Counted from the first letter of the stretch, positions 9,496 to 21,059 are shown. The stretch: 64,000 nt of DNA from Prorocentrum cordatum (GCA_963575745.1 CAUYUJ010015830.1:10001-74000), one strand, 5' to 3'. Notes: generated by a model not told the origin, from the sequence alone. Translations and numbers: made by a program.

Positions 9496-11288
9496 TTCGC
9501 CTTGTGCGGCGGCGACTCCCCCGTGACGAAGGTGTCCCTCCTCTCCTTGGCCTCCTCCCTCGGGGGCCCGTGGCTGAGGTTCGTCTTGATCGCACCCCTC
9601 TCCGCTAGCTCGTTGATAGCTGTTTGAAACTGCGAGTCCGTGGGCAGCGAGGATGACGAGAGCGTGTCCTCCGTGACCGACAGAGCTGGACCTGGCATCA
9701 GCTCTTCCTGCGTCATCTTCTGGGTCGGGTCGAGCGGTTCCACGTACGGCGTCGGAGAGCCAGTCACAGTCACTACCCCAGGCGGCTGCGCAGCGTCCCA
9801 GGCGGCACCCCCCGTAGGGACCGCGGGATCCGCCCTCGGCGTCAGTGGCACAGCCGTAACGCCCATGGGGCCAGCGCGCGCCGCATCCACTGCTCCCACA
9901 GCGGGCTGGGCTGGCGCATGGGTCCCTGGCGCCCCAGGAGGAGTGGCAGCGGCCTGCTGCATCGCAGGCGGGATCTCCACTCCGCTGGCCTGCATCTTGT
10001 GCATCGCGTTGACGCTGAGCAAGTGTTGCACCTGCGCTTGCATGCGCTGCATGTCCTCTTGCTGCTGGGCGATCATGCGTTGCTGCTGCTGCATCACTTC
10101 GGTATTGACTTGGGCGGGCGTCATCTGGCTGAGCTGCTCGCGCTGGTTCATCGTGTGCGCTACCATCTGTGCAATCTCGGTCGAGCCCTTGCCCATCGCT
10201 TTGCCCTTGGCAATCATCTGCTGCATGTTGTGCGCATCCTGCGTGAAAGGCCACGTCGGTGGGCTCATCATTCCAGCACTTGCAGTCGTCGCAGCGGGCG
10301 ATGTCTGCGCTGGGGGCGGACCAGCAGGCGGTGGCACGGGCGGCTGCTGTCCTGGCATCTGCTGCGGTGGCATCTGTTACTGCCCAGGCATCTGCGGTGG
10401 CATCTTCTGCTGCCCTGGCATCTGCTGCTGTCCTGGCATCTGCAAGAACCCTGTCATTGGCTGCTGCCCTGGCATCTGCTGGCGTGGCACCGCCTGCTGC
10501 CCTGGCATCTGCAGCTGCCCTGGCATCTGCTGCATCATGTGGTGCTGCTGGGTTCCCGCGTGGAACTGCGGCTGCGGCGGCAGCGGCATACCGAACGCGT
10601 GCGGTACTCCCTGGGGCGGCATGCCCTGGGGCCCCTGGTACCCAGCAGCAAGTCCCTGTGGCGACGAGAATACACCACCAGCTAGCATGTCGGTATCGCC
10701 CTCTTGCAATTGGCGAATAGTAGTTTCCAGTCCATTTATTTCTTCCAAGCACTTGGCCTCGTCCTCTCTGGCCTCCTGAACTTTCTTCTGAAAAGTGACG
10801 AGCCTCTCCTTGGCCTTGATCAAGGCCAGCTTGGCTGTGTTCACTTGCTTCTCCGTGCCACCCAAGGTGGTCATCATGTACTTGATCCAACTGATCTCCT
10901 CTTCCGCCTGCGGGTCTGAACGGTCGAGCTTGGCCATGACTTTGATAAGTTGGCCTAGCTGATATAGCTTTCTGCGCATATCCTGTCGCCAGATCATCAG
11001 CCTGTTGTCGTCCTCGGGCGGTGGGGCGAGGCTGTTCTTGAACTGGTGCATGGCCGCCATCTCGGGCGTCATCGGTGGGGCACGTTTGATGATCCGTTCC
11101 ACATCTGGGTCCCCATTGGAGCCCTCCGCGCGTGGCTTGCGCGGCTGGCTGTTGGACCTTGGGCGCCCGCCTGGAGCACGATCTCCAGCAGGGCGATCTC
11201 GACCACATCGACACTTGTTGTAGCGATTGTAGTTCCATCTGTTGCAGCTCGTACACGTCCATGAATCTGCAGGGGCTTCCTTTGGCAT
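9477..11288 (-). CDS. LINE-A ORF1: zinc finger, coiled coil, Gln/Met/Pro repeats
   Basis: The first ATG is at 11288; the open frame runs further upstream but only to non-ATG codons. An N-terminal finger WTCTSC...N...CRCG resembles a RanBP2-type zinc finger with the last pair as CxC. A charged helical stretch likely to form a coiled coil follows, then tandem QMPGQQ-type repeats and a Gln/Met-rich second half. One TAA (10379-10377) interrupts the repeat in frame; CAA to TAA is the simplest cause. Reading continues in the same frame to the stop at 9477. By analogy with LINE ORF1 proteins it probably binds element RNA. LINE-C ORF1 at 53.3 kb has the same CxxC...CxC finger, so the two are likely homologous. 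Confidence 0.75.
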
Positions 11289-11515
11289 CTGGCGGCTATG
11301 ATGACTCTCCAATGTGTCCACCGCAGCGGCCACGGCGACTAGAAGTCGCGCCTGGTGCCGCTTCTTGCGAAAGCGGCGGTGCCAAGAAGGTTCAGGCAGG
11401 CGGCGCAATTGACGCCGCTCGGGAGAAACAGACGTGGCTGGTATGATGGTACAATATCAAACCAAAAACCAGCGCGCAATCAGGGTCAACCTCTGTCCCC
11501 TTGAGAGGTCAACGC

Positions 11516-11560
11516 CTCTCCTCCTCCTCCTCCTCCTCCTCCTCCTCCTCCTCCTCCTCC
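11516..11560. repeat. (CTC)n microsatellite immediately 5' of an SL relic
   Basis: An uninterrupted CTC run that ends about 15 bp before the spliced-leader relic at 11576. Three other SL relics in the window also follow trinucleotide-rich tracts. Confidence 0.9.
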
Positions 11561-11575
11561 CACTCTTCTTCTTCC

Positions 11576-11597
11576 TCCGTAGCCATTTTGCCTCAAG
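11576..11597 (+). other. Relict dinoflagellate spliced-leader sequence (one mismatch)
   Basis: The 22-nt site agrees with the dinoflagellate SL exon except for one base (GCCTCAAG for GGCTCAAG). It is followed directly by ATG, not by a GT splice donor, so it is not an SL RNA gene. The established explanation for such relics is reverse transcription and integration of trans-spliced mRNA. It marks the 5' end of the decayed LINE-B. Confidence 0.85.
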
Positions 11598-12710
11598 ATG
11601 ATGAGTCCTCCGTGGGTCGGAGTGGAGACCTCTGATCCGAGGAGGCAATGCAGTTCTGCCTGGCAGTGTCTGTCGGCCTTCTCCGCAGGACTTGGGCCCC
11701 CGCATCCCAGCTGCTCGCACATTCCAAGTCTTCTTCCTTGCAGTCGCGCCTGCGGGTCAACTGTGGAATTTCCACTTCCTGTTTGTGTGACTGCGAATGC
11801 CATGCCGTCCTCCGTCAGCTCAAAGGGCAGCAGCGAACATGCGGAGCCTGACCACAGTCACAGTTTCCGTGGGCGCAGCGCTGGTGATAACACTACTGGC
11901 CATCGTCAACGTCGACGTCGTGAACGTGAGCATGCTGATGGCCGCCGCTCTCGCTCCGATCGCCGCAGGCCATGGAGCCCACCGCGCGATGAGACGTGTC
12001 CCTCTCGTGCTGCCGCCGCCGCCGCCGCCACCCTTGATGCCATGTTCAATGACAATGACGGTTCCCTCCTCATGGGCTTGGAGGCGGCTCCCACCTTCGC
12101 CAGCCAGGATATGCGCGGCCCCCGCGGCTTCTCCTGCTGGCGCAGACCCATGGCTGTGACCGGGCGGCGCTGACCTATGGCGCGGCCCTTCCGTTGCCCC
12201 CAACATGGAGAAGCAGTTCGGAAATTGCGTCAAATCCCAGCTCTCTTCCGCGACGGCCCAGCTCCAGAAAGTTTGTGAAGATACTCCCCAGGAGGTTCAT
12301 ACTGACTTCGTGGCGAGCATGCGGACGTGCACTGCCCAGGTCCAGCAAACCAACCAGCGCATCGACCATCAAACCCACCAGGTCGCCGACATCCAGCAAC
12401 GCCAGGCCAATATGGAAAAGGAACAAGATCGTGTCCGTGATGCTGTGGCGAAGCTGGAGCACACTCTGGCCCTCGCCGAAGCCGGTGCCTCGGTGTTCTT
12501 CGCCGCCCAGCTGGCCGAGCGGGAGCGGCTTGCGTACCCGACGCTGATCTCGATCGGTTCGCCCTCGGCGGTCTCCCCGACGGAGGTCAGGCGCAGTACC
12601 ATGCAGTGGCTCCAGGACGCGGGCATCACCCCCGAACAGGTCCAGCTCATTAGCGACGTTCCCTCCAGGCGCTTCCTCCTCCGTACCATCAGCCCCGACG
12701 AGGTACCATG
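11598..12710 (+). pseudogene. LINE-B ORF1-like: basic SR-like head and coiled coil
   Basis: The first frame opens with ATG immediately after the SL relic. A better protein start is the ATG at 11797, which leads into an Arg/Ser/His-rich stretch (RRRREREHADGRR), an alanine run and DAMFND. After a stop at 12171-12173 another frame (ATG 12205) gives MEKQFGNC followed by a long heptad-like helix to about 12510 (QQTNQRIDHQTHQ, MEKEQDRVRDAVAKLE) and then a short globular part (MQWLQDAGITPEQVQLIS). The whole looks like the N-terminal RNA-binding/coiled-coil protein of a LINE, broken by at least one frame change. The function is inferred from position only. Confidence 0.5.
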
Positions 12711-13149
12711 CCCCGCGCCGCTGCCCCAGCCCCGCAGCTTCGTGGCCCTGGAGGGTGGCGCCCTTTCAGTGCCCCCAACACTCAGGGAGCCCAGACCATT
12801 CAAAACATCAGCCCTGACATGTCCCCCAAGATTGGCAGGCTTGAGCTCCACACCAAGAAATCCGAAAGGGTCTTGTCCGAGCATCATTCGCAGCATCGCT
12901 CCACGTGTCAGCGCAACAAGTGCATGGTCTTCGTCTATAATGTGCCCCTGCTGGACCTCGCGGTCGATGGCATCAATGACCTCACCAAGCCTGCCTGACA
13001 TGCACCCACTGTGGTGCAGTCGGCATCGACAAGTTTGTCGTCACCGAAGCCTTTGCCCGCCCCGGCAACGTCGTGGACGCATCGGCGAAAGGGTGGGGTC
13101 TGTAACAGTCGCTGGACTCCCTGGGGGATGGTAACCTGTCAGGCAGCGT

Positions 13150-14260
13150 GGCAGGATCATCTCGTGGAATGCTAGGGGTCTTGCCTGTCTCAATCCACTT
13201 CGACGTCGAGCCAAGTTTCGTTGTTTGTATCCCCGCTTCAGAGGTCGAGTCGGTTGTAGCACTGGGAAGCTTCAGATTTTTTGTTTGGCAGTCCCTTCCA
13301 TTACAAGCTCTTTCGCTCTGCGACCGACGGGCCTGGTGCTGGTGGCGTCGCTCTCCCCCTGCTGCGCATGTATGAAGCTCGTGGCGCTGGTCCCCCTCGG
13401 CCCGCTGAGCGCCGTCTTACCACTCATGAAGTTATCGTTCCTGGACGTGCCCAGCTCCCGCAAGTCCCTCATCGTCGCGCGCAATGCTCGATGGCCATCG
13501 TGAGCGTGCACAAATACGATATACCTCAAGAGGCTCTGCCTGGTATTCGTCACCGCTGGCGCCAGCTGCTCTCGCGGTGCCGCGCGGACCCGCCCATGAG
13601 CACCTCTGTTGCGCTTGATGATTTCAACATCGCAGACACCGCGTCCACCAGCTATGGGAATCCTGAGCCTGCCGCTGCCAGACTTGCCCTGGGCGCTCAT
13701 GTGTCCCTGCTTTCTAGCTTCTGGCGTCCGCTCGCGCGCGCGGCCACGGAGGTCTCGGCCGACCTGCCCGCGCGCTTCGATCGCCAGCATGTCACTCCTG
13801 AGCCTTGGATCGTGCCTTCCTGGGGACTCCCTCGGAGTTCATGCGCCAGGTTGGCGCGGCGATGGAAGTTCGCACTGGCCCATGCCGATTGTCTGCCCGT
13901 TTCAGTGACCGCGCGTTGGTTTCGCTTCCGTTTCGGAACCGCGGCCATGGGTCGGAGACTGAACTTCGCATCCCTGATTTCATCTGCACGGGTTTCCGCG
14001 ATCACGACAAGCTTGAATCTCTCAGTCAGGCTGCCGACATTTCGCACCTCCCCGCTTCCCTGCGACGGGGACATCTGGACACATTTGTGGGGGGCAGCGC
14101 GTGAGACGCGCAATGGGCCCCTGAAGCCCACCCTCTCGTCTCGCGACTCGAATGCAGCAGAGGCCCATCTCGTTACTCTCCGTGCCATCGCGCGCGCAGC
14201 GTGGAGACAGGACCTGACGGCCGCCGCCGCTATTCAAGCTGCCACCGAGCTCGGTGCTCG
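13150..14260 (+). pseudogene. LINE-B EEP (APE-type) endonuclease remnant
   Basis: At about 13150 one frame reads RIISWNARGLACLN, the hallmark first strand of APE-type LINE endonucleases. Further on, in other frames, are LDDFNIADT (the GDFN strand, near 13615) and LDRAFLGTP...LSARFSDRALVSLPF (the DR and SDH strands, about 13800-13930). These must be read in at least three frames, so the gene is dead. The tail to 14260 (AEAHLVTLRAIARAAWRQD) resembles the linker that precedes RT. Confidence 0.7.
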
Positions 14261-14302
14261 CTTCCTCCGTGTCTCGGTCTCCTTTTTTCCTTTCTCGAGC
14301 CG

Positions 14303-14612
14303 GAAGCCAGGGCGTGGCAGGCGTGGCAGTTTCTCGACGCCACAGGGGGCGCGCTGGGGGTGGGGCCCTGTGTGTTGCAGGCCCCCAGGGCGTGGCAGGC
14401 GCGGCGTTTCCTCGACGCCACAGGGGGTGCGCTGAGGGTGGGGCCCCCTATGCGTTGTAGGCTCCCAGGGCTTGGCAGGCGCGGCATTTCCTCGACGCCG
14501 CAGGGGGCGCGCTGGGGGTGGGGGCCCCATGCGTTGTCGGCCCCCAGGGCGCGGCAGGCGCGGCATTCCTTCGACGCCGCAGGGGGTGCGCTGGGGGTGG
14601 GAGCTCGCATCT
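14303..14612. repeat. Tandem array, four copies of a ~79-bp unit
   Basis: Each copy starts near GGAAGCCAGGGC or CCCCCAGGGC (about 14307, 14385, 14465, 14544) and contains GGCAGGCG, CTCGACGCC, CAGGGGG and GCTGGGGGTGGG. Spacings are 78, 80 and 79 bp. It interrupts decayed LINE-B between endonuclease and RT, so it arose or inserted after decay began. Confidence 0.9.
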
Positions 14613-15269
14613 TGTCAAGAACTGGAAACACCTTGGCTCAAGCCGGCTCGGCGCGCCTGCGCTCTCACGCAGGCGCGCCCCTGTAGTCCTACTTCAGAGC
14701 GCCGCCCGACCTGCGCGGCAGCCATGCCTCCCAAAATCGCCGTGGACACGCTGCCACCCCCATGTTTGGCGATGAAAACTGCAATGGTTCAGATGGGCGG
14801 CACAGCACAGCACAGCAGGAGGAGGGCGCCGAGGAGGAGAAGGAGGAGCAGCAGCAGAAGCACCGATGGTACACATGGGAAATAATGTATGTATGTCGGG
14901 GTTCCTCGGTAGCGTGATTCTCTTCTCGAGCCGGAAGCCTGTCGGACGCTGCCTCGCGGATGAGTGCAGCGTCGCTCGCCCGTCGCCAATCTCGAGCGGG
15001 CGCCCTGGCCCGTCGCGCGCAGGCCAACGGGCGACGTCAGTCGGCCGCCGCGGCCCGCCACCAGCAGCGAGCCCCCCAGAAACGCGCTGCGCTCTGGAGA
15101 CCGCGCGGCAGTCCTCTAGTTCTCCAGGGGATCCGACCTGAGGCCGCCGCCGGGGGGTCAGAACCCGTCCTCCACTGCGCGCCCCGACAGTGCCTTGGCG
15201 GGGGCGCGGGCTGGAGGGGTCCCACGGATGGATCTGAGCTCGTCAGTCTTGCCGCTCCGTCTCGCGCCG

Positions 15270-16350
15270 GCCTCGAGCGAGCGCTTCACCGTGCCCGTCA
15301 TTCCGCGGCTGGCCCAGGCGGTTTCACTTGCCCCGCCTGGGCCGCTCTACCACTTCAGTTCGAGGTCTTGCACGATTTAGCCCTTGCCATGTTCGGGGGG
15401 CGCCCGGCCCCTCTTAATCCCAATGTCGGCATTCAGGCCCCCCCCGAAAGGTTCCGCGCCAGCTGGCGCGTTCGACTGCGTTCGCCAGCCAGGCAAAGTC
15501 AGAGCGCACTCGCTTCGCAACGCTGACTCTAAAATCGCTGCCAGTGCGTCTAATTTCCTGCTCCGCAGTAGGGCGCCAAAGATCGCGCGCCCCAGCCGGC
15601 GCGGCTTTGTCGCGGGCGGGAGTTTCGTTCGCAACGTTGTCCGCGTGGGCGCATGCGCCCGCGCCCTTCGAATTCCACCACGGGGTGAAAACAGCGTGCC
15701 ATGCTTCGTTTTGCTCGACGCAGCAGCGGCGTTCTCGTCTGCGGCGCGCTGCCGGCCATTAGAGATACTTCGTCGCCAAGGCATGCCGCAGTGATGCCTC
15801 AACCTCCTCCATTCGCTCTGCTTCGCTCCTGGAGGTTGTGGCAGTCTCGGCGGACAGCTTCACTTCGTTTTTCCGAATTACATATGTAGTGGAGTGCCCC
15901 GGGGTTTTTCCCTGTCGGACACTGCGCGGGCGTCGACGTTCGCCCGTGTTCGGATTTTTTCCGGACGTGGTACGACTGGAGAACTCGGAGGTTGCGCCGA
16001 CTATATTGGCATCTTGCTTCCCCAGCTCAGCACGCTTGCAGCCCCAGCCCCGCGCGTTGCAGATATCGAGCGGCAAGCGCGCGTCAGGCTTCAGGCTTCC
16101 AAATGTTGCATCGTCCCTCTCTGGTCCGAATGCTCAGACACTGCGGTGCACGACGTCCGCTCGTGGCTGGAGACACCTGCGCCAGCCTTTACAGGTTTTA
16201 CATGCTGCCTGCCAATGCGCACCTTTGGGTGCAGTTCGGTCCTGGGGGTGGTATATCTGATCAATGGCAGGCTGCGCCTCGAAAGTGGTCGCAGCGTGCG
16301 ATCGAGCTCCCATCATCTCGCGCTGCCGCCCTCTGCGAATGCACCAGTGC
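15270..16350 (+). pseudogene. LINE-B reverse transcriptase remnant
   Basis: A coherent RT is visible across frames. The N-terminal GPGGFTCPAWAA is at about 15310. The stretch VRAHSLRNADSKI, then RRGFVAGGSFVRNVV, then motif A VLLDAAAAFSS spans about 15500-15740. GVPRGFSLSDTA (the QG-xPLS loop) is at about 15893. A degenerate motif C, CADYIGILLPQL, is at about 15990 where FADD/YADD is expected. The thumb strands LQASKCCIVPLW and, one frame over, HLWVQFGPGGG follow. The aspartate pair of motif C is lost and stops intervene, so it is inactive. Confidence 0.75.
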
Positions 16351-17013
16351 CAAATGTGCGCGGTCAGTGCGCTCGGCGACCTGCGCCAATCCTTTCGGGT
16401 TTCGCCGCTCGCCTTGTCCAGCGAGGCTCTCGCGATCCACTGGCTGTTGCGCCTCCCGCCTGACACTTTCTCTCGCGCTGACCTTCCCCCCCTCTTGTGG
16501 ATTGGCCTTGCCTCCCGTTCGCTCGTGATCCTGGCCATGTCACATGCCTGGCGGGCCGCCGCCACCACTGTCCCAGATTGGCGCTCGGCCTACGACATGC
16601 TCGAGTGCGCGGCCGACCAGGCCTGCGGCTCCCCCCGCACTCACCGCCCTTCGCTGGGCGGCAGGAGAACGGTGCGCCCCGTGTTGGAAGCACCCTGGAG
16701 CCATCGCCCAGCTTTCTCATGAGCTGACGTTCGACTCTCCTCGCGTTCTCCTTCCCCGTCGTTATCATTATTGCTGCTTCCCTTCCTTTCCTGGTTTTTC
16801 GCGCGCGCGAAAGGAAGCTCGAGCGGCGGGTAAACTGGAGACTAGGACGGCTCCGGTGCAGCACAGGAAACCGAAGATCCAACGTGTGTTCGGTCAGTCT
16901 CTCGTCGTGTCGTTGTACCCAGACAGGCTCCACTGCGCAATGGGCCGCCGTCTCATTGCCCGAGGTTCCCCCTGCCCGCCCGACCTCCCCGCCCGCTGGG
17001 CCCTCGCTCGTGA

Positions 17014-17433
17014 GTGCCCAGGCCAGGTGCGTCAGGCATGGAGATGGGCGTGCATCGAGAGCCTTTTTGCGGGGGCTGGACCACTAGTGCACGCATGCAC
17101 GTTTCGCGGCACTCTCGTGATGGTATATTCGGGCGCGGTGGATCGGACTCGGTGTCTGACTACTTCCTCTGCCCCCGGCTTCGACACCACGTCGCCATGC
17201 GTTGGGTGCGGCTCGTCTCTCCGTCGGATCATCTCCTCTGGCTCGGCCTCGTGAGCCCCTCGGCTGACGGGACGGAACATTGTCAGATCTCGAGGTTCCA
17301 GGCTGTAGAGGCCACGGTCTTGGCTTTTCACATATATCGTACAAGCAAAGATCAGATCCCCACCCACTGTTATCACACATACGCATCAGCCACGCGGGCT
17401 CCCGCTGCTGCTATGCTTGCCATGCAGGTCTAG
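17014..17433 (+). pseudogene. LINE-B C-terminal segment, zinc-knuckle-like
   Basis: A 139-residue open frame with DSVSDYFLCPRLRHHV, LLWLGL and ISRFQAVEATVLAFHIY. This resembles the Cys/His-containing tail (D-S-x-x-H-Y-x-x-C-P pattern) found after RT in dinoflagellate LINE-like proteins. The expected CxxC half is not seen in this frame. It ends at the stop at 17431. The assignment is by pattern and position, not by a search. Confidence 0.45.
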
Positions 17434-17751
17434 TTGACGTGGGATTCGCCCTCTGGGTACGTTAGCTCCTCCTCCTCCTCGGGGCCCAGGATCGGCCCCA
17501 GCTTTCCCCCCCCAGGTTGGCCGTCCCCCCCCCGCCCATGAGCCAGGGGGGCGTCCCAGGCCGGCCGAGGGTGTCGGGAGAGGCGTTCGGACCTACATAC
17601 ATCCCCTCACGCAGGGGCCTGGAGTGTTCAAGTGCACATGGGACCAGCCTCCGACGCGCCTTTACCTTTTTGTTGCCTCCTCCTCGGCTTCGAGCTCGGA
17701 GTCCTCATCAGCAGGCGCGCCCCCCGCGCAGGTGGGACGTGGTCCCTTGCT
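17434..17751. other. Spacer, no feature recognised
   Basis: A C-rich region with no convincing ORF. Confidence 0.4.
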
Positions 17752-17935
17752 ATATCCTCCTCCTCCTCCTCCTCCTCCTCGTTCTCCTCCTCCTCCTCCT
17801 CCTCCTCCTCTTCCTCCTCCTCCTCCTCATCATCATCATTATTATTATCCTGTTCCTGCTCGTCCTCCTCCTCCTCTTCCTCCTCGTCGTCGTCATGATC
17901 ATTATCCTTCTCATCCTGCTCCTGGTCGTCGTCTC
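17752..17935. repeat. Compound (TCC)n/(ATC)n/(TCG)n microsatellite
   Basis: A TCC run passes into short ATC/ATT and TCG/TCC blocks. Open frames across it (poly-Ser, poly-Leu, poly-Glu) are artefacts of the repeat. Confidence 0.9.
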
Positions 17936-18190
17936 CGGAAATTGCATGTAGTGCAGATTTCTCCGGCGCATCAGCAGAGGCAACCACGCAAGGTGCGGAG
18001 GCTGGCTCCGCGGCAATGCGTGTAGCACCACCTATGCTGGCTGCAGGACCTGATCAGGCTCTGGGAGGCATTGGTAGTAGGAGCACGCTCGGGCCGTGTC
18101 CGCGCGGCACGTCTTGCGCGGCGAAGAGGATTCGCGAATATAGTGCAACTGACCGATCGCCGAGGAGAAGGTGCTGGCGGCTGCGCAGGG

Positions 18191-18352
18191 GGTGGTCGGC
18201 CCGCGGTGCCTGGGCACGAGCGCGCTTGTCGCGATGCCGCCGAACGCAAGTTTGGCGAATGTTCGTGTAGGGGGGGAAGGGGGTCGGCCCACGGTGCCTG
18301 GGCACGTCCGCGCCTGTCGCGATGCCACCGAGCGCAAGTTTGGCGAAAGTTC
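18191..18352. repeat. Two-copy tandem duplication, period 92 bp
   Basis: Copies at 18191-18261 and 18283-18352 share GGTGCCTGGGCACG, TGTCGCGATGCC and GCAAGTTTGGCGAA with about ten substitutions. GTGCCTGGGCAC is itself palindromic. Confidence 0.85.
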
Positions 18353-18353
18353 C

Positions 18354-19279
18354 CCATGCCGCCCAACGGGCTGGCGCAACGTCCGAGTCTCAAGGGGGCG
18401 GTGCAAACGCCCACACGTTCGGGGCAGTGGGGGCCGGCCTCGCGCGCCCCTAGGGACCTGTAGGAAGAGCGCGGCCGTCCAGGAGCACTCCACAAGAAGG
18501 CTGCCGCGCTGGGCGCGTAGACCGGCCTCGATACCAGGGCGCGTCAGTAGCTGCGCGGTCGGCAAGAAATACGTTGTCGACGTGGACGGGAAGGACCACG
18601 CTTCGACGACACCGAAGCTCCATACAAGACAAGGTATATTCATCCGATCTTGTGACCCATGAGCTGCAAGGTGCGCTCGCGGAGTGCGTGTTCATGTACG
18701 TGCTTCGGCGCGTAAAGGTTTCCGCGGCTTCCCAGTCGAGAGGAAGCCGTGCATCTCATTCAGAGGATGGGGCCGAGCACGGCCCGTCAATGTCGGCAAG
18801 GTTGCTGCGATCAACGCGGCCGCAGCCATGGGCGAACGCGGCCACAGGTGCGTCGCCAAGTCCTGCGGGGAGGGCCTCGCGCTGGGCAAGGAGACCAGTG
18901 TCGAAGCACAGGGCGGCCGCACCCCTGAGCGATCCCCTCGTTCACCGCTCCCGCGCACTCTGTCCCGCAGCCGAGCACCACCACCACCCAGGACGTGCCC
19001 GGGTTTTCCCGGCGGGGTGAGGTACCACTTCCCCTTGTGCCCGGCGGTCGGGCTCGCCTGTTGATCTCGCCCCTCGTCGGCCCCGTCAGGCACGCCCTTA
19101 CGAAGCCTCGTCGCCACCAGAAGCCCGCCCTCCCTCCCTCCTCCCTTGCAGCGCTGCGGCCCCAGGACCAACCCTCGCGCTTCGTCGACGGTTGCGTCGG
19201 GGACCCGCCCTCACGCGGCGGACGTCCGAAAGGTTATGCCATGCTGTGCAGACGTGTCTTCTCTGTTCCTCCCTCACCC
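18354..19279. other. Intergenic, nothing recognised
   Basis: GC-rich sequence with overlapping arginine/proline-rich frames on both strands, none with a recognisable motif. Confidence 0.4.
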
Positions 19280-20150
19280 CTCCGCCCGAGGGCAGAGTCC
19301 GATCCTGGTTCCTCGCAGAGCCTGGCACCCGCGTCCTGCTTCGCCACGCGGCGAGCCAGGACCAGGCAGAGTCCACATGCGTCGAGCTCTGCGGGCTCTC
19401 GGTTGGACCCTCCCCCCCCCCCCAGCGTCCCCGGCTGTGGTCGCCAATACGTGCCCTGGGAGCCTGTTGATGCCCTCGAGGGGCCCTCGAGGGGCCCTCG
19501 GGTTCCCGCTGGGGCTTTCTGGGGCCTCTGTGGGGGTGTGTGGCGGGTCGTCCTTCGGGAGCTGGCTTGGGAATCCGTCTTTCGTGGACAGCCGACATGT
19601 GGGATCATGCTGGGTTGATCACTGTGGGGTCGCTGCGTGGCTGTTTGCCTCCCTCCTCCTCGCTCTTTCCTCGCTCGCTCGCTCCTCCGTGGTTGTGGTC
19701 GTCGCCGTCGTCTTCTCTGTCATCGTCGTCGTCGTTTCCTCGTCGCCGCTGTTGCCGCCGCCAGGCTGCCGCTGCCGCCCGCGGTCGGGCTCTGACCCTG
19801 CTTGCTCGCACATTCTGGCACCTGCGCCGTGCTTCGCCACGCGGCGAGCCAGGACAGGGCAGAACCCCCCTTGCGTCGAGCTCTGCGGGCTCCCGCTCGG
19901 AAACCTCCCGCTCTCGCGTCCTCGGCTGTGATTGCCGATGCGTGCCCTGGGAAGCTATCGAACCGGTGCGGCCCTCCCTTTGGCCCTTTCGCTCAGGGTT
20001 CCTGGGGGTGCGGGTTCTTCTGTGGGGTGGGTGGTGGCGGAGGCGGTCTGGAACCCAGGGAGCTGGCGTGGGTCCGCGCGTCTCGGCAGCCGACCTGTGG
20101 GCTCATGATGGGGTGATCTCTTGGAGGCCGCTGCCTGGTTGTTCCGTCGT
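19280..20150. repeat. Diverged tandem duplication of ~495 bp
   Basis: Landmarks recur at a constant offset: TCGCCACGCGGCGAGCCAGGA at 19341 and 19834 (493 bp), GCCGACxTGTGGG at 19591 and 20089 (498 bp), and between them GTCGAGCTCTGCGGGCTC. The copies run about 19280-19650 and 19780-20150. Copy one ends in a GT-rich stretch and the gap between copies holds GTC/GTT-rich simple sequence. Neither copy contains a conserved ORF that I can defend. Confidence 0.8.
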
Positions 20151-21059
20151 GGGGGCCCGCTGTCGCCTCCCGCCCTGTAGCCATACTACAGAGATCGTGC
20201 CCGCGGGCTCACACTCGATTCGCAAGAGCACAATCAACCGATCGTTCCCCCGCCTCCTCCATGCTCCCCCCCGCCTCCCTCCATCTCCATCAACCCGCTC
20301 TCCCCCGACATTCGCCGGTCTGATGTTGGTCAGTCCGCGGCGCCAGGACTCCCGACCCGCCTCGTCGCGGATCTGTGTTTGATGGCCCCGCGGCCCGCAG
20401 ACGGCCCCCGGCCCAGACACCCTGGGGCCGGTCTTGCGTCCCGCGGGTCAGTTTCTGACGGCCCCGGGGCCCGGCGAGGCGAAGGCCCCCAGAGGCCGAA
20501 CATGTGGACAGACCTCCGCCTCGAGATCCTCGAGGCGTTGGAGGCCTGGGGAGGGCCACCCGAATCCACGAGAAAACGCCCAGATCTCACGCGCCAGTCG
20601 TTGACAGCAGGTGCATTCCTGGAGATCCAGATCCCAATCCCCTCTGCAGGCGTCTGCCTACTGCAAGAGTCTGGCGGCAGTTCCCTCTTCCCTCCCCTTC
20701 GGGGGGCGGGCGCCCAGTCTGCTTCCAGCTTCGTCACGTCGGCGCCGTGCCCTCCTTCGACTCTGCGCCGTCCTCGCTCTCCTCCCGCGGACCCGCTGGG
20801 TGGGGCGGGAACTGAGGCGTTTCCTCGTCCTCCTCCTCCTCCTCCTCCTCCTCCTCCTCCTCCTCCTCCTCCTCCTCCCGCATTCCTGCTGCGTGCTTCC
20901 ACGTGTACCTCTGCCGACCGACGGGTAGCTTCCAACTTTGTTCGCCGGCGGCGAGGCAGGGACAGTCCGCTCCAGCGTGTGGCCCTATTCGGGGCAACCG
21001 AGAGGCGAAGCCGAAAAGCCGCACATGCCCAAAAATACACGCTTCCCTAAAGAAAATCA
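20151..21059. other. Intergenic with one microsatellite
   Basis: A TCC run lies at about 20826-20877. The rest has no supportable gene. Confidence 0.45.

Larger units (their letters stand above)
3045..11408 (-). mobile_element. LINE-A, non-LTR retrotransposon (ORF1 plus ORF2)
   Basis: A minus-strand element with ORF1 at 11288-9477 and ORF2 beginning at 9495. Endonuclease, reverse transcriptase and RNase H domains are all present, so it is a LINE-type element. The coordinates cover only the coding span; the untranslated ends are not resolved. Two lesions are visible: an in-frame TAA in ORF1 and a 1-nt frame change at a G9 run in ORF2. Coding conservation is otherwise good, so the insertion is probably fairly young. 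Confidence 0.88.
11576..17433 (+). mobile_element. LINE-B, heavily decayed full-length-like LINE starting at an SL relic
   Basis: Piecewise reading in shifting plus-strand frames recovers, in order, a coiled-coil ORF1-like protein, an EEP endonuclease (13.15-14.1 kb), RT (15.3-16.35 kb) and a zinc-knuckle-like C-terminal end (to 17.43 kb). The order is that of an ordinary LINE. Frameshifts and stops are numerous, and a 79-bp tandem array sits between endonuclease and RT. The SL relic at the 5' end suggests the inserted copy derived from a trans-spliced transcript. Confidence 0.7.

Noticed and set aside
9496-11262. Open frame upstream of LINE-A ORF2 (about 590 codons, Ala/Asp/Arg-rich).
   Set aside because: It runs opposite in phase to ORF1 across the same DNA and has ORF1-derived low-complexity composition with no motif; it is a high-GC shadow. 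ORF2 is taken to start at 9495.
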